From Ricinus communis (taxonomy: Eukaryota > Streptophyta > Magnoliopsida > Malpighiales > Euphorbiaceae), in contig NC_063257.1 of the NCBI RefSeq assembly GCF_019578655.1, positions 9,486,001 to 9,550,000 of the forward strand: 64,000 nucleotides of DNA. The letters are read 5' to 3'. This document shows positions 1 to 11,293 of this stretch, piece after piece (the first letter of the stretch is position 1; the number at the start of each line of letters is the position of its first letter). A model generated the notes under the pieces. It made no database searches and had not been told where the DNA came from. It worked only from the letters and a program-made list of their open reading frames with translations. The position numbers and the translations under genes were made by a program.

Positions 1-462
1 TTTTTGTCGAATTAATTACCTACCTGCTAAAAGGAGGCGAAGTTTTTAAAAATCTTGTTTGGGAATCCATTCGATTACTAATTGTTTTGGATTTTCTGTG
101 GTTGAAATAGAATTTGGACATGTTGCTCTGTTCTCAGATGATTGCCAGCTGATGCAGTTTCATTTTGCATGTCATGATATAAATGTTGCATCATGGAATG
201 GATTAATAAATATCTGAGGTTTAATACTGCAACTTCTAGGAAACTATGGGCCAAATCCTGAAATGAGGGCTTCAGTATAACTAACTGATCTTTCCCAAGC
301 ACAAGACTAAAGAATATGATTGTGCATAAACGCCATGTAAAGTTAGCACTTCATACTTTGATATAAGATCTGCAGTCTCCACTCTCCAGTCTGCAGGTTT
401 TATCAATTTATGTTTTATTGTGCTTCTTTTGGAAGATGAACTTTTTTTAATCTTATTGGCAG
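1..462 (+). other. Intron of the WD40 gene (3' part)
   Basis: AT-rich sequence with no supported coding exon. It ends in a good acceptor (a T-rich tract, then TTGGCAG at 456-462) directly before the coding exon at 463. Upstream exons of this gene lie outside the window. Confidence 0.7.
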
Positions 463-690
463 GATGGAGTTACATGCTTGACATGGCTTGGTGCATCTAA
501 ATACGTAGCTACGGGATGTTTAGATGGGAAAGTAAGAATATGGGATAGTCTCTCCGGCGACTGCGTAAGAACTTTCAGTGGCCACGCCGCTGCCATTCAG
601 TCTGTCTCCTTGTCTGCTAATCTGGATTTCCTTGTTTCGGCTTCAATTGATGGAACTGCAAGGGTGTTTGAGATCGCAGAGTTTCGGTGA
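463..690 (+). CDS. WD40-repeat protein, C-terminal exon (AAMP/transducin-like)
   Basis: This is the last coding exon of a gene that starts left of the window. It opens after the AG acceptor at 461-462 in phase 0 and ends at TGA 688-690, giving 75 residues. The translation holds one complete and one final WD40 blade: VATGCLDGKVRIWD, the linker SGDCVRTFSGH, then a blade ending in ASIDGTARVFE. The GH-to-WD spacing and the structural Asp and Ser are typical of beta-propeller repeats. From family memory it resembles the C-terminus of plant homologues of angio-associated migratory cell protein (Arabidopsis At1g71840 type), thought to be a scaffold in cytosol or nucleus. The WD40 call is secure from sequence; the AAMP assignment is recall without a search. 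The 3' UTR probably covers the next 150-200 bases. Confidence 0.8.
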   Translation, partial: DGVTCLTWLGASKYVATGCLDGKVRIWDSLSGDCVRTFSGHAAAIQSVSLSANLDFLVSASIDGTARVFEIAEFR

Positions 691-1849
691 GCAAAAAAGT
701 AGCAAAATATAATAGAATTGTATCCAAATATGTCCATGCTTAGAAATGAAATCATTTTTATGCAGTCAACTCAGCTCTCTATTTATAGGATGACATTCAA
801 TATATAGGATTGGCCACTTGTGGAACATAGGATGAATGTGTTATGTTCATTATTAAATCTTAGATACCTCAAAACATTTTTGGTACTTTGGTGTACAATT
901 AAAAACCATCTTACTAGATCCTTCAGAAAAAGAAAAAAAAAAAAAAAAACCATCTTACTAGATTTCCAACTTTATTTATAGTTTTTGATACAATGATATC
1001 CTAAGAATTATTACTGCCTAAGCTGAGATGATGAAATAGTGGGATAGCTATTTTCTTTGATGACCACCACCATGCTGAAAAGATGGAAATGGACTGTATT
1101 CTTGGTTAAGATCCCAACTGCTTGAAGCTTTGGGATTAGTTCTTCAATTAAGTAGGGTGGGATTTGATAAAAGGGGAAAACTGCATATAGAGCAGCACTA
1201 CTGTACTTATTATGAACTCAGGACTCAGACCATTTTAGACCAAAGAGATGCCCTAAAAATTTGACACTCATGTACCTTGATTAAAAAGGCAAGCACTTTC
1301 CTGCCAAAGCATGTAAGAGAAATAGGCCCATGTAGTATTGCTTTCTCACTTGCATTTGGTTTTCTTCTTCTTTTTGTTTTTTTTTTTTTTTTTTTTCCTT
1401 TTGCTGCCTTTTGAAATCTGACTTCGACAGGATCAAAGTAAATCATGCTTTCTCCAAAAGTATATTTCAAAAAGTAGAAACAATAAAAAAAGAAATTAAA
1501 ATTTCTAAAAATAGGGTGTTTTTCATGATAATGTCTACTTTTGCTTACTATATACGAGCTCTAGCTCCGAACCTAAATCCACTTTCATTTAGAATGAAAA
1601 TAAAATTAATCTCAAATAAATAAATATAATTCAAAGATATCCTTTATTCTTAGCTCTTCTTTAATATTCAAATTGGTAAAGCTTTAGAAAATAATATATA
1701 TATATATATATTAATGGACCGACATGTAAGTCATGAATAAGAGAAACAAAGCAGCAAATGGTGAGGCAACAGTTGCATTGCACCGCCTACCACTATCACC
1801 CATAATACACTCCACTTACTGAGTGGATAATTATTCATAATAAAGACAC

Positions 1850-1929
1850 ACACAATAATACGAAAGAGTGGCCGACAGTTGCATGTGAAACACAATTATA
1901 CAGAAGAGTGGCCGACAGTTGCATGTGAT
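1850..1929 (+). repeat. 40-bp tandem duplication
   Basis: Two adjacent 40-base units (1850-1889 and 1890-1929) share the 22-base core spanning 1866-1887 exactly and differ at only a few positions elsewhere. The core, ending GGCCGACAGTTGCATGTGA, is GC-richer than its surroundings. No coding frame is associated. Confidence 0.85.
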
Positions 1930-1937
1930 CAGAAGAC

Positions 1938-1970
1938 GTCATCATATGAGTCATCATATGAGTCATCATC
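1938..1970 (+). repeat. 12-bp tandem repeat containing TGAGTCA motifs
   Basis: The unit GTCATCATATGA occurs at 1938-1949 and 1950-1961 and is followed by a partial copy at 1962-1970. The junctions create two TGAGTCAT motifs, and a GACGTCAT lies at the left edge. These match the core recognised by GCN4/bZIP-type factors. Whether they work as an enhancer is unknown; the nearest gene starts several kilobases away. Confidence 0.75.
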
Positions 1971-4900
1971 CATTGACTGGGAGTCTTGCATGAGAGCAAT
2001 TATTAATTTATAAAATATATATGGAATTGTAATTTTCAAGTCATATAAACGAATAAAATTGGAATCGGCCGGAGTGATGATAAAAGTTTGAAAATAACAT
2101 TAAAATATTGGGGGAAACTAATTTATACAATAAATATGAATTTCAATGATGAATCATTGTTCTTCTCCGGCTCTTTAAACAGTCTTATTCTTGTCTGCCT
2201 GTTAGTTTTGTTTCTTTTAGTGACCATCTTTTTTATGTCTTTATTTTGTCATGCTTTTTTGGAGACGAACTAAGAAAATGAATTGAATTGAAAGAACTTA
2301 GTTAACTGAATAAATTAATTTGGTTTTGATTTTCAATTTTAAAATATTTGATTAATCGATAGATTTCATTTGTAATTTATAGAATTAATGATTAACTAAA
2401 TTGATCGATTATATTTTTACTATTAACTTTTTTAATTTTTTTAGATAAATATAATTTTAATATTATTTTTTTATATCTTTTAAATATTTAATTTTCTTAA
2501 AAATAATTCTAGACCGAAAAAAAATACCCAATACTAATACTTTTTAGGGAGAAAGTGTATTTTTTGCGAGAGACACATTTATCTCTCAACTAATTTTTGG
2601 GTGCATTTATGCATAAAATTAATTAATTATTGTTATTTGCACCCCCTACTTTACTATTTAAGAGTATCTCTAAAAAATTCTTTATATAAGTTAAATTCTT
2701 TATTATAAAGAATTATTCAATAGAATAAAATTGCAACACATTTTCTATTTTTTAAATATAAAGTAGTTAGATAGTCATATTCACTCTTTATCCATATTGT
2801 AATTAATATATTATAGATTTTATTAATTGTTATTTATTATTTTTTAATTTTTTTTTAAAAATAATTCTTCTTTCAGTTTCTAAAAAAAGGAACAAAAATT
2901 AATACAAATATTGGATAAAGCAAAATAAAGACAACATTGAACTCAACTTTTTTTTTTACTCTTTATTAAATAAAAAACGCTTAAAAACAAACATTATACG
3001 AAACATTATTATCTAAAACTAATATCCTAATTTTTGGACTTTTTTTGTATAACTAAAACCCACCTTAAAAAATGCCATATCAACGCATCTTCTTCTTTTT
3101 TACTTATTTTTCTCTTTCTTCTCTTCTTCTTCTTTACCCAAGAAAATTAAACTAAAATTAATTGCTAATCAACAATCCATCTTCTCCATTGAACCCAAAT
3201 TTTATCATAACATCAAAACCAGACCCATCTTTTGCAGAATTTCAAAAATTGAATGAGAACTCAAATTTAGAGTTTAATACCTCTGATTTTATTTTTATTT
3301 TTTCTTAAGATTAACTGTCTTCTATTACTAAATGGCACCATTACATGTCCTCTCCAGCGGTGCCATTTATGGCCAAGGAAGTGCGAGTTTCATTTTTGTT
3401 TATAGAATGTGTACTTTCGAGTTACTGATCGAATTAACAATGCTAGGCTATGTTATCACTTCTGTCTTAGAATAGAAATTCATTTTTGGTTGAATTCATG
3501 TCACTTGGAGCACGGCAATTGGCTAACTAGAATTCACTCTCAGACTTTTCAAAATACTGTTACCATTTCTTGACACTTATGTCTTATTAATTCACTTGGA
3601 GCATAGTTAAGTATGACATTAACTAAATTACTTTTCGTGTCCCCACATTTGTTATATCCTCTGAGCAGTACTGATTTATTTCTTTTATTGTTGTGTAGAG
3701 AGACAAAACTCAGAGCGAAGAGAGTGGTGGCTGCAACCAAGAAAACTTGAGGGAAGAGAAGTGATTGTAAAAGTGAATGTTAGATTGTTCTTAACTGTGT
3801 AAAATTCCATTTTCTGGGAAAGTGAGAGAAATAAGAGAGAGTTCTTCTGGTAGCAGTGAATGTTTGATCATTCTTGATAGTGTAAAGATCTATTTACCAA
3901 GAAAATGAGAGTTCTTTAGTTATAGAGATGAGAGAAGGAAAATAGGTATTGTATTTTTCATCAGTAATAATAAAAAGAATATTGCCTGGTCGATTAATGG
4001 AAATTTAATAGTAAATATTTATGAAAAAATGTGTATTTTTACTCTTAATATATGGAGTCCTTAAATTATTTTTTAAGTGTAAATATACCATTGAGCGATC
4101 AATGTAATCTATGCTTCTCCCTTAACAGACAGTTAAACTGCCGTTAAATCCAAATGATGTGGCAATTGTCTTTACTAAAAGAGAAATAGATACTCCGTAA
4201 TTGATGCGTCAATACACATCTGACTAATAATGTAAACAAGAATCAATTAACAATAAAGTTATCAAATATTTAATTAAATTAGCTAATAACTAAGGCAACA
4301 ATTACATGACTACATGCTTTAATAATAATCACGGACTGTTAATCCTAAAAACAAGTCATTAAGCTTTTTGACAACTCAAATTAAATAGTTAGTTAGTTTA
4401 ATTTAATATAAATTAAAAAATATATACTCAGTAAAGATAATAAAATATTGGAGCAAACTAATTGGAATTATACCAATTTAAAGTTTAACTTTAATCTAAA
4501 TTTTATTATTGATTTTCTATTCTAACTCAAATACTAAATTTAGCAACAACTTTCAATTATTATTATTTCTATATGAAAATTCAAAAATTACATTGAACTG
4601 ACACTTATTCAAGTTGTCATTTAACCGATCAACTATTTAGGGTTGAACACAACATAATTGACAAAATAAGTCAGGTAGAGCAAAACTTTCACTGTATAAT
4701 AATGCTTCCAGCAATTATGGCTACACAAATTTTCAACAAAGCAAGTCCATTGATTTTGGAAATTCTGAAGTTGTTCACTGAAAAATTGGAGGATTCTCTT
4801 TTCGTTTTCCCAAGCCTCTAATTGGATTGCCTATATTCTTTTGTAAATAATGAGAAATACTAATATTAGATGGTTAAAATACTAATATTAAAAAAAATCA

Positions 4901-5197
4901 ATTGATTAGAGAAACAAAAGCTTCTATCTCCATAATTAATTTTGCTGTTGAAGTTTTCTGAAGGTGAACACATAAATATATTAGTTAAGCTTCAGTGCAA
5001 AATAGCAAGTTCCTAACATAGTTTGGAATGACACTTGATTACCTAGAGAAGTGGTTATTAACATTAGAAAAAAGAAACCATCTGTCAAAAATTCCAACAT
5101 AACAGGCAGCAAGAACAAATATCATAGTGATCATATATTTGCCACCAGCGTTAGTGAGGTTTAATGAGCATCTTTCATTGATGTGATTAACAAATTA

Positions 5198-6742
5198 TCA
5201 AAGAGAAACAGTACGCCTATATAGTACTTCATCATCATCACTCTCGTCTTCCTCATCGGACACAGCCTCATATCCCGGCAGTTGCAACTTCCCACCCTTA
5301 AAGAAGGATGGACCTGGACTCTCTGATTCAATATAATCACCTTGCAATCTCTCCTCAAATCTCTGGTCACTACAGTTGAGGAACCAATTCAATGAACACC
5401 TAATTCCCTTGCTTTGCAGCATCTGGTACCTCGGCTTGATTCTAGATTCCAGGCTATAAGTAAAGTACTCAGGGAAATCTACAAGCTCTTTCAGTGGCCT
5501 TCCCATTTCACTTTTATAGAAATAAAAGCTGTTCTTCATGAGTGGAACTCTCAATGCAACTAACTGCGGACATTTTACAACCATCTTTGCCACATCTTCA
5601 GATGGGATTCCTCGCCCCAAAAGGAACTCAACAGGTTTCTTAATCACATTCTGATTAAGGCTAACAATCTGTGGCATCTTTTCTATCACTTCTGCAAACC
5701 CTTCAGGATCAATCTTAATCTTCAAGTTGAAGAAATACTGCTGCGAAGATAGCTTAGCTTTCAAAGGCAACCCGAGAATTTGCGGATACTGTGCTATAAC
5801 TGAAGGAAGTGCTTCCTTCCTAATTCCAAAACTAATTAAACAATCTACATTTGGCTTAACAGTCTCTTCAAGATCATATCCAAGTATATATGCCCGCTTC
5901 TCCAACATTCTAGCTACTATTTTCTTAGGCAAACCGAAAGAAATCAAATAATCAACAAGTGGCTTAATCATAGTGCCTACTCTCATCCCTAGAATATATG
6001 GAAACTGAGTCACCATTGGCCCAATATCTCTAGGATTAACACCAATGCTAACAAGATAAGCCACGGAAGTACTCATAGTCCCTTCAAGCTTAAACCCGAG
6101 AAGCTCAGGATACTTTTGGAGAACATATCCTATATCCTGTTTTTCCACATCTAGCCCGCGAAGAAACTTAATAACTGGCATAAGCTCAACAACAACACTG
6201 GCATGCAACACCTGCGGATAATTCTTAATAAACTCTCCAAGTTTAGACCTAGCAATACCAATCTTCTCCAAGTAACCCAAGACAGGTATAATATTTTTTC
6301 GCACACTACATCCTAGCATTAAAGGGTACTCATTAAAATCATCAATAGTTAATCCCAACTTCTGCAAGAACTCGACACGCTCTTTCATCACCTCCACGGT
6401 TGATGGAAGCTCAAGGTTTTCCAATTCATCAGGAATTATCCCTAAATTATTAAGATAATCACATATTATAACACGATTAACCAATTTTTCTCTCTTCCCT
6501 TGAACCACACCCCAAGTAACTGAAGGCATCTCATACTCGGGGAACTTAGAGGAGCTTGTGGAAAATGAAGCGCCCAATTGTGAAACCCTAAAAGGGTCAT
6601 CAAAACGAGGGATTCGGGCACAAGGGTTTTGTTGGGTTTTGATTACGGAAGATAAAGACGTGATCTTTGTGCAAAATTTCTGAGAAGGGTTAGAAATAGT
6701 GAAAAAGGTTAAAGCTCTCCTTCTGAGCAAATATAAGCTCAT
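5198..6742 (-). CDS. mTERF-domain organellar protein
   Basis: Intronless gene for a 514-residue protein, starting at ATG 6742-6740. The first 60 or so residues are rich in Arg, Ser and Thr and poor in acidic residues, as expected of an organelle transit peptide. Residues of about 100-450 are a run of 30-odd-residue helical mTERF motifs with recurring cores such as YPQVLH, YPELLGF, FPYILGM and YPQILGLP, each followed by a Leu/Gly-rich turn. The C-terminus is a strongly acidic tail followed by LYRRTVSL. mTERF proteins bind organellar nucleic acid and act in transcription, intron splicing or ribosome assembly in chloroplasts or mitochondria. From recall it matches the At2g44020-type subgroup, whose C-terminal tail is similar, and is closer to that than to mTERF4/BSM. 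The exact organelle and target RNA cannot be read from sequence. Confidence 0.93.
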   Translation of the reverse strand: MSLYLLRRRALTFFTISNPSQKFCTKITSLSSVIKTQQNPCARIPRFDDPFRVSQLGASFSTSSSKFPEYEMPSVTWGVVQGKREKLVNRVIICDYLNNLGIIPDELENLELPSTVEVMKERVEFLQKLGLTIDDFNEYPLMLGCSVRKNIIPVLGYLEKIGIARSKLGEFIKNYPQVLHASVVVELMPVIKFLRGLDVEKQDIGYVLQKYPELLGFKLEGTMSTSVAYLVSIGVNPRDIGPMVTQFPYILGMRVGTMIKPLVDYLISFGLPKKIVARMLEKRAYILGYDLEETVKPNVDCLISFGIRKEALPSVIAQYPQILGLPLKAKLSSQQYFFNLKIKIDPEGFAEVIEKMPQIVSLNQNVIKKPVEFLLGRGIPSEDVAKMVVKCPQLVALRVPLMKNSFYFYKSEMGRPLKELVDFPEYFTYSLESRIKPRYQMLQSKGIRCSLNWFLNCSDQRFEERLQGDYIESESPGPSFFKGGKLQLPGYEAVSDEEDESDDDEVLYRRTVSL

Positions 6743-7060
6743 ATTATCTATAAAATGGAATACAAACTGAAAGCAAGAATCTTTTGTTTCTTATATTCTT
6801 CTTCTTAAAAAAAAAAAAAGAAATAATTAAGTGGGAAAGAAAAAGAAGAAGCAGAGGCTGAGGCAGAGGCTGAGGCTTACCTCGTTCTGTGTTGTGGATA
6901 GGCAAGAAACAAGAGAAGAATCATTCCATTTTTCACTTGGTTTTTTCAGTTGCTGCTGTCTCACTATTTTCTGTAGCGAATTGCTTGGGTTGTGAAAGTG
7001 AGGATTTGCAGGCAAAGAGATGCATCGCAAGGAAGCTAATATGAAATCAAACTTCAAAAT
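6743..7060 (-). promoter_or_regulatory. mTERF 5' leader with a possible short UTR intron
   Basis: On the minus strand a consensus donor (ACGAG then GTAAGCC, GT at 6880-6879) and a pyrimidine-tract acceptor (a run of T, then AAG ending at 6804) define a possible 77-base intron in the leader. The short GA/CT-rich repeat just inside it (6850-6876) is typical leader sequence. The intron is inferred from splice signals only. Confidence 0.35.
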
Positions 7061-7515
7061 ATTTATGAGCCCAATTGCTTAGACAGGGCTTCTTTTATCT
7101 GAAGACAAATGCCCATTGAACCTGTGACCCAATAGCTTAAGCTTATAGGCTTCAGATTGATCAAATCTATAAAACTCGGCTCTCTTACACTTAATAAATT
7201 AATTCTATCAATTAATAAAGTTTCTAAGAATTAGTTATGTTTTATATTGGATGATTAATAATTTATTATTTAGTAATTTATATAAGTTTCGATAAATTTT
7301 TTTAATTATTAATTGAAAACTACAACATGAGCAAATAAGACCAATTATATTGTTGATTGGTGTCCCAAAAATATTAGAAGGCTTTTTTAGAGTATCTATA
7401 TATTTTTATAATCAGTTATCAAATTAAAACTAATTTCAGATTTGTAGAGAATAATTTCTTTTCCATGTAATAATCTGTTGACATCAAACTACATGGTTTG
7501 CCTTAAATACAAGTC

Positions 7516-7516
<1 letters not shown>

Positions 7517-7547
<31 letters not shown>

Positions 7548-7571
7548 TATTATTATTATTATTATTATTTA
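7517..7571. repeat. Palindromic (TAA)n/(TTA)n microsatellite
   Basis: About ten TAA/AAT units (7517-7547) are immediately followed by about eight TTA/ATT units (7547-7571), so the two halves are reverse complements. This is a simple-sequence palindrome able to extrude as a cruciform. Confidence 0.9.
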
Positions 7572-8821
7572 TTATAGTTATCAAATATTTTAACTTAATA
7601 ACATTTTAATATTTTTATAAATTTTTAATCATCAAATAATATTAATTTATTATTAAAATATATTAGTTGGCCCCTCAACTTTTATGTTTTGTTCTACTGA
7701 CTGAGTCTCTAAACACAATTTTATTAATTAAACATTTTTAATTCATTTTTTTTTTGTGTTCAGCCCTATATTTTAGCTTCTTCTTTTATTATGGACTCAT
7801 TTAATGGTACTAAAAGATAATTTAATTAAGGGTCTTCTTTTCATAAATGCAACAAAAATATAAAATAAATATAAAACTATCCATAAAAATTATTAACAAT
7901 GAAAATATCCAGAAACAGAATTTTATTATAAAAAATTTCCTATTTGAAATTTTCAGATGAAAAGGTATATGTAGTATATTTTGAAAAAAAGGTGTATATA
8001 TTCAGTATATTGTTTGATTTGTAATATTAGTGATGAATAAATAAATAAATAAGGTATTTTTTTATTTAAAAATTTATAAATGTGTTGAGAATATTATATA
8101 TGGAAAATAAGATAAATAGCTACAAGGTGAAAGAAAGTATATGTTGAATATATATTAGAGAAAAATATATATGTCTGGTATAATTTTGATATAAATTAAA
8201 TAATATATATCTTGATTTTTAATAATATTATATATAAATACTAATGATATGAAATATTAATTTTTTCAATATTAAAATTTAAATAAATAATTTAATCAAA
8301 ATTTACAATATTTTCAAGTATTTTAAAAAGTTAAAAAAAATGTGAAACATTGATAAAATAAAAATAAATAACAACAAAAGGTATATATATTTAACCAAAA
8401 ATAGACTAGAGGTTAATAACTTCTAATTCCGTTATTTGATTGTTTAATTACGGTTTAAGAAATCATTGATCCGATGAAATCGATTTGACAATCAAACATT
8501 GACGTTTTGAGCTATAAAGCTCTAAATTCATATTATCAAACATAAATATAATAATGATAGAAGATTGATTTTCCTAAATTCCTAGTTTTTTGTGGTAATA
8601 TATAGAATTATTTCATTCTTATTGATAAATCTAAAAGAGGTGATAATTAGAGTTAGAGTTCCCATTGATTAATTAAATTTTGTAATTAAGTTTACAATAA
8701 TATTATAATAAGGGCCTAATACTCATAAAAACTCAAAGTTTTACGATATTTTATTATTATAGTTAAAAAGATTAATATTATTAATTTAGCTATGAATTTA
8801 CTAATTGAGAATTATTTTTTA

Positions 8822-8955
8822 CCAAATATCAATGTTGGTCAAAATTGATCTAGATGGATGATGCGGTATATAATTTTAAACATATTCAATTAGGTCTCGC
8901 CACATTATAATCCCATCTTAGTTAAGCTAACTAACTCTGTTGTACTTTATCCGTT
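8822..8955 (+). repeat. Left arm of a diverged inverted repeat
   Basis: About 134 bases that reappear, reverse-complemented and diverged, at 11935-12075. Shared blocks in the same order are GGTCAAAATTGAT, TATAATTTTAAACAT and TAGTTAAGCTAACT. It may be one terminus of an old TIR transposon or one of two oppositely inserted copies of a dispersed repeat. Confidence 0.6.
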
Positions 8956-9072
8956 TACCTTTGCACAATAAATTGCTAGAATACCTATTTTGGGTTGAAA
9001 CCAACCTTTGCACAATAAAAAAAAAATAAAACAAAGTTATTTTTAGTAACAATGTACATTGGTTGTGATAAT

Positions 9073-9077
9073 GTCAA
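9073..9077. repeat. Target-site duplication GTCAA (left)
   Basis: The five bases GTCAA immediately before the TG that begins the LTR are repeated exactly after its terminal CA at 11289-11293, as left by retroviral-type integration. Confidence 0.75.
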
Positions 9078-11288
9078 TGTCACGACCCACTCTGGGGGCC
9101 CGTGACCGGCACTAGGGAATGGGTAGGCTTAAGGCCACCGAAACCCGTAGTAAGCCTTACCAACCCGCAAATCCAAATATACAATTAACCAAATATAAAA
9201 TAGTCATAATTGTCTTGCATAATACATCATCAAACTACCAACAAGAGTCAGAATAGTTATACAAATTTTAAAATTTCCTACTGCGGATACTCTAGAGTAA
9301 AAATGACAAGTATACAAGTACAAGATAATTACAAAAGTCCGAAAAAGAAGAAGTCGGACTGTCGAATGTGCGAAGGCGAAAGTCTTTAACTGTCACCTGA
9401 AAAAAATTACAACTGAGACTGTCAGTCTCGAGAGTGAGTCAAAATTAAATAATCTAAGGGCTTTTGCAACCTTCACATGATATATTAATTATTCAAAACA
9501 ATATACCAATTTCTGAATATAATTGCAGTCATAATATAAAATCATACACCATAATAATAAAATGATAAAAGGAGAGTGTAAATAAATAAAGACATTTTTA
9601 CTTTCACGGGACGTGTGGCTAAGTAGAACCCTAACCCCAAATTCTAACGACCACTTTGGCTCTCTTAATCCAATAAGACTGCCCCCGAGAGCAATGCTCG
9701 ACCAGGGACCTTACCTCCACCGGTCACTTAAATATCCAAATAAGAAATCTAGTAGCCATTCGGCTCTCTTAATCCAATAAGATCGGGCGCCCCCAGAGCA
9801 ATGCTCGACCAGGGACCTTACCTCCACCGGTCACTTAAATATCCAAATAAGCCGCCCCGAGAGCAATGCTCGACCAGGGACCTTACCTCCGTGAATTTAC
9901 ACAAATCAGCCCAGAGAGCCATGCTCGACCAGGGCAAACCCATAAATATCTTATTACATGTCCATGATCATTAGATGTAACCCATCGAGCGGCATGTTCT
10001 ACAAGCCACATTTCCCAATTCGCAATCATCACATATAATAAATATCATTATCTGATGAACTCAACCAACACATATCGAAATAAAGATTAAAGATTTAAGG
10101 TAAAACAACGTGCAATTTGCGAGGGAAAAAATAATAACGCTTATCTTATTATAACATACTAATAATAATATTTATATTATTTCAAATATTAATAATCAAG
10201 TGAAATCATTTACCTTGCGATACTAATAATCATATTAAGCACAAATTCTAAATAGCATATTAAAATCAGACTAGCAATAGCGCAAAGATTAAATGACTTT
10301 AACTCACAGATTTGATGCGTTCCACAGTCCGCTCCTACGCCTCGGGTGGAGCTGGCGGGAAGGCTGAATTATCTAATAACAAAAGACATACAATTAATAG
10401 ACATTCGAAAATTTTTCCTAAACTTAGACCCTAAGGTCGACTGCCTAGAATTAAATTGGACTCGAGGATTACTGAAAATTTGACAGAACCTCCCCTAAAT
10501 TACGGATATTTACCCCCGTAAAACGGGTCCAGGACCTGCCAAAAACATATCAGACATGCTGGAATTTAATAACAGGAGCCGGGCCACAAGAACTGCATTA
10601 ATATTTTCCCGACTCCAAAACACCACAATCCAAACAATTCAATTTGATTTATTTTTAAACTACCCAACACAAGCAATTAATAGCCTCAATAACTTTCTAA
10701 TATTATAACAAAATTTTTCGAGTCTAATAAAATTATACCGAGTTGAAAATTAAAATATTTCAGCGTCCAGAAAACACTGGGGTCCGGAAGCCGGTCCCGC
10801 CAATGTCGGAATTCAAATCCGGAAGCGCCTACGAAGCTCAAGTTCGCGGAGAGTCCGGGAAGGACAAGAGTTTTGGCCGGAAAGTGGGAAGGCGGCCGGA
10901 TCGGGGCCGGAAAGTCGCTGCTCACGCGACACCTTTCAAGGCCGGCAAGGATTTCCGACGGAGGAGGGTTGCTTCAAGGGTTTTCGGGGTGGGAGTCCGA
11001 TTCGGCGCCCGGATCGCCGAAAACAAGCCGGCAAGAGGCCGAACGGCGAAGACAACTCCCTACCTTCTGCGTCGGCGGAAAGGAGGAAAGGGAAGGAGAG
11101 CTGCTGAGGCGGGAAGGGAGGAAGGCGGCGGCGGCGTGGCGGCACGTGGCGGCATGGGAAGAAGACAGTCGGCGGGGAGGGAGAAGGAAGGGAGGAAGGA
11201 AAAGGAGGAGGGAGGGGAGAAAAAAAAGTTTTTTTTTTTTTTTTTTATATATATATATATAATTATTATTATAACTAAGGGTGTTACA
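9078..11288 (-). mobile_element. Solo LTR of an LTR retrotransposon (2.2 kb)
   Basis: The element begins TGTCACGACCC and ends GGGTGTTACA, so it has canonical TG...CA ends, and it is flanked by 5-bp direct repeats GTCAA. No PBS, polypurine tract, gag or pol lies inside, so the simplest reading is a solo LTR left by LTR-LTR recombination. Read on the minus strand it starts TGTAACACCC and ends GTCGTGACA, a common form for plant Ty3-gypsy (Tekay/Del-like) LTRs by recall; the strand is inferred from that. Internal structure: a tandem-repeat block at 9650-9950, AT-rich spacer, a GC-rich block at 10775-11230 and an A/T microsatellite near one end. Long open frames in the GC-rich block (10743-11318 and others on both strands) are repetitive Arg/Gly/Lys-rich translations and are not called as genes. 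Confidence 0.7.
9650..9950. repeat. Tandem repeat block inside the solo LTR
   Basis: A unit containing GAGCAATGCTCGACCAGGG followed by ACCTTACCTCC occurs three times, with a fourth shorter variant (GAGCCATGCTCGACCAGGG) at the right end. The first two units also share CACCGGTCACTTAAATATCC and a leading CGGCTCTCTTAATCC-like segment. Each unit includes the small palindrome GAGCAATGCTC. Confidence 0.85.
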
Positions 11289-11293
11289 GTCAA
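11289..11293. repeat. Target-site duplication GTCAA (right)
   Basis: Exact copy of the five bases at 9073-9077, directly after the terminal CA of the solo LTR. Confidence 0.75.

Larger units (their letters stand above)
691..5197. other. Intergenic, AT-rich, no gene recognised
   Basis: Includes the 3' UTR of the WD40 gene, homopolymer runs (A at about 930-949, T at 1377-1396), an (AT)n tract at 1692-1711 and two short tandem repeats listed separately. Short open frames here (at 1225-1623, 2088-2273 and 3549-3740) have low-complexity or lysine/phenylalanine-rich translations and no family resemblance. The piece at 4081-4200 (ending near AAATGATGTGGCA) has the look of a dispersed plant repeat, but I could not define its ends. 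Confidence 0.6.
7061..9072. other. Intergenic, AT-rich
   Basis: No gene seen. It contains the palindromic microsatellite at 7517-7571, long A/T homopolymer-rich stretches and, at its right end, the left arm (8822-8955) of an inverted repeat. It abuts the left target duplication of the solo LTR. Confidence 0.6.
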
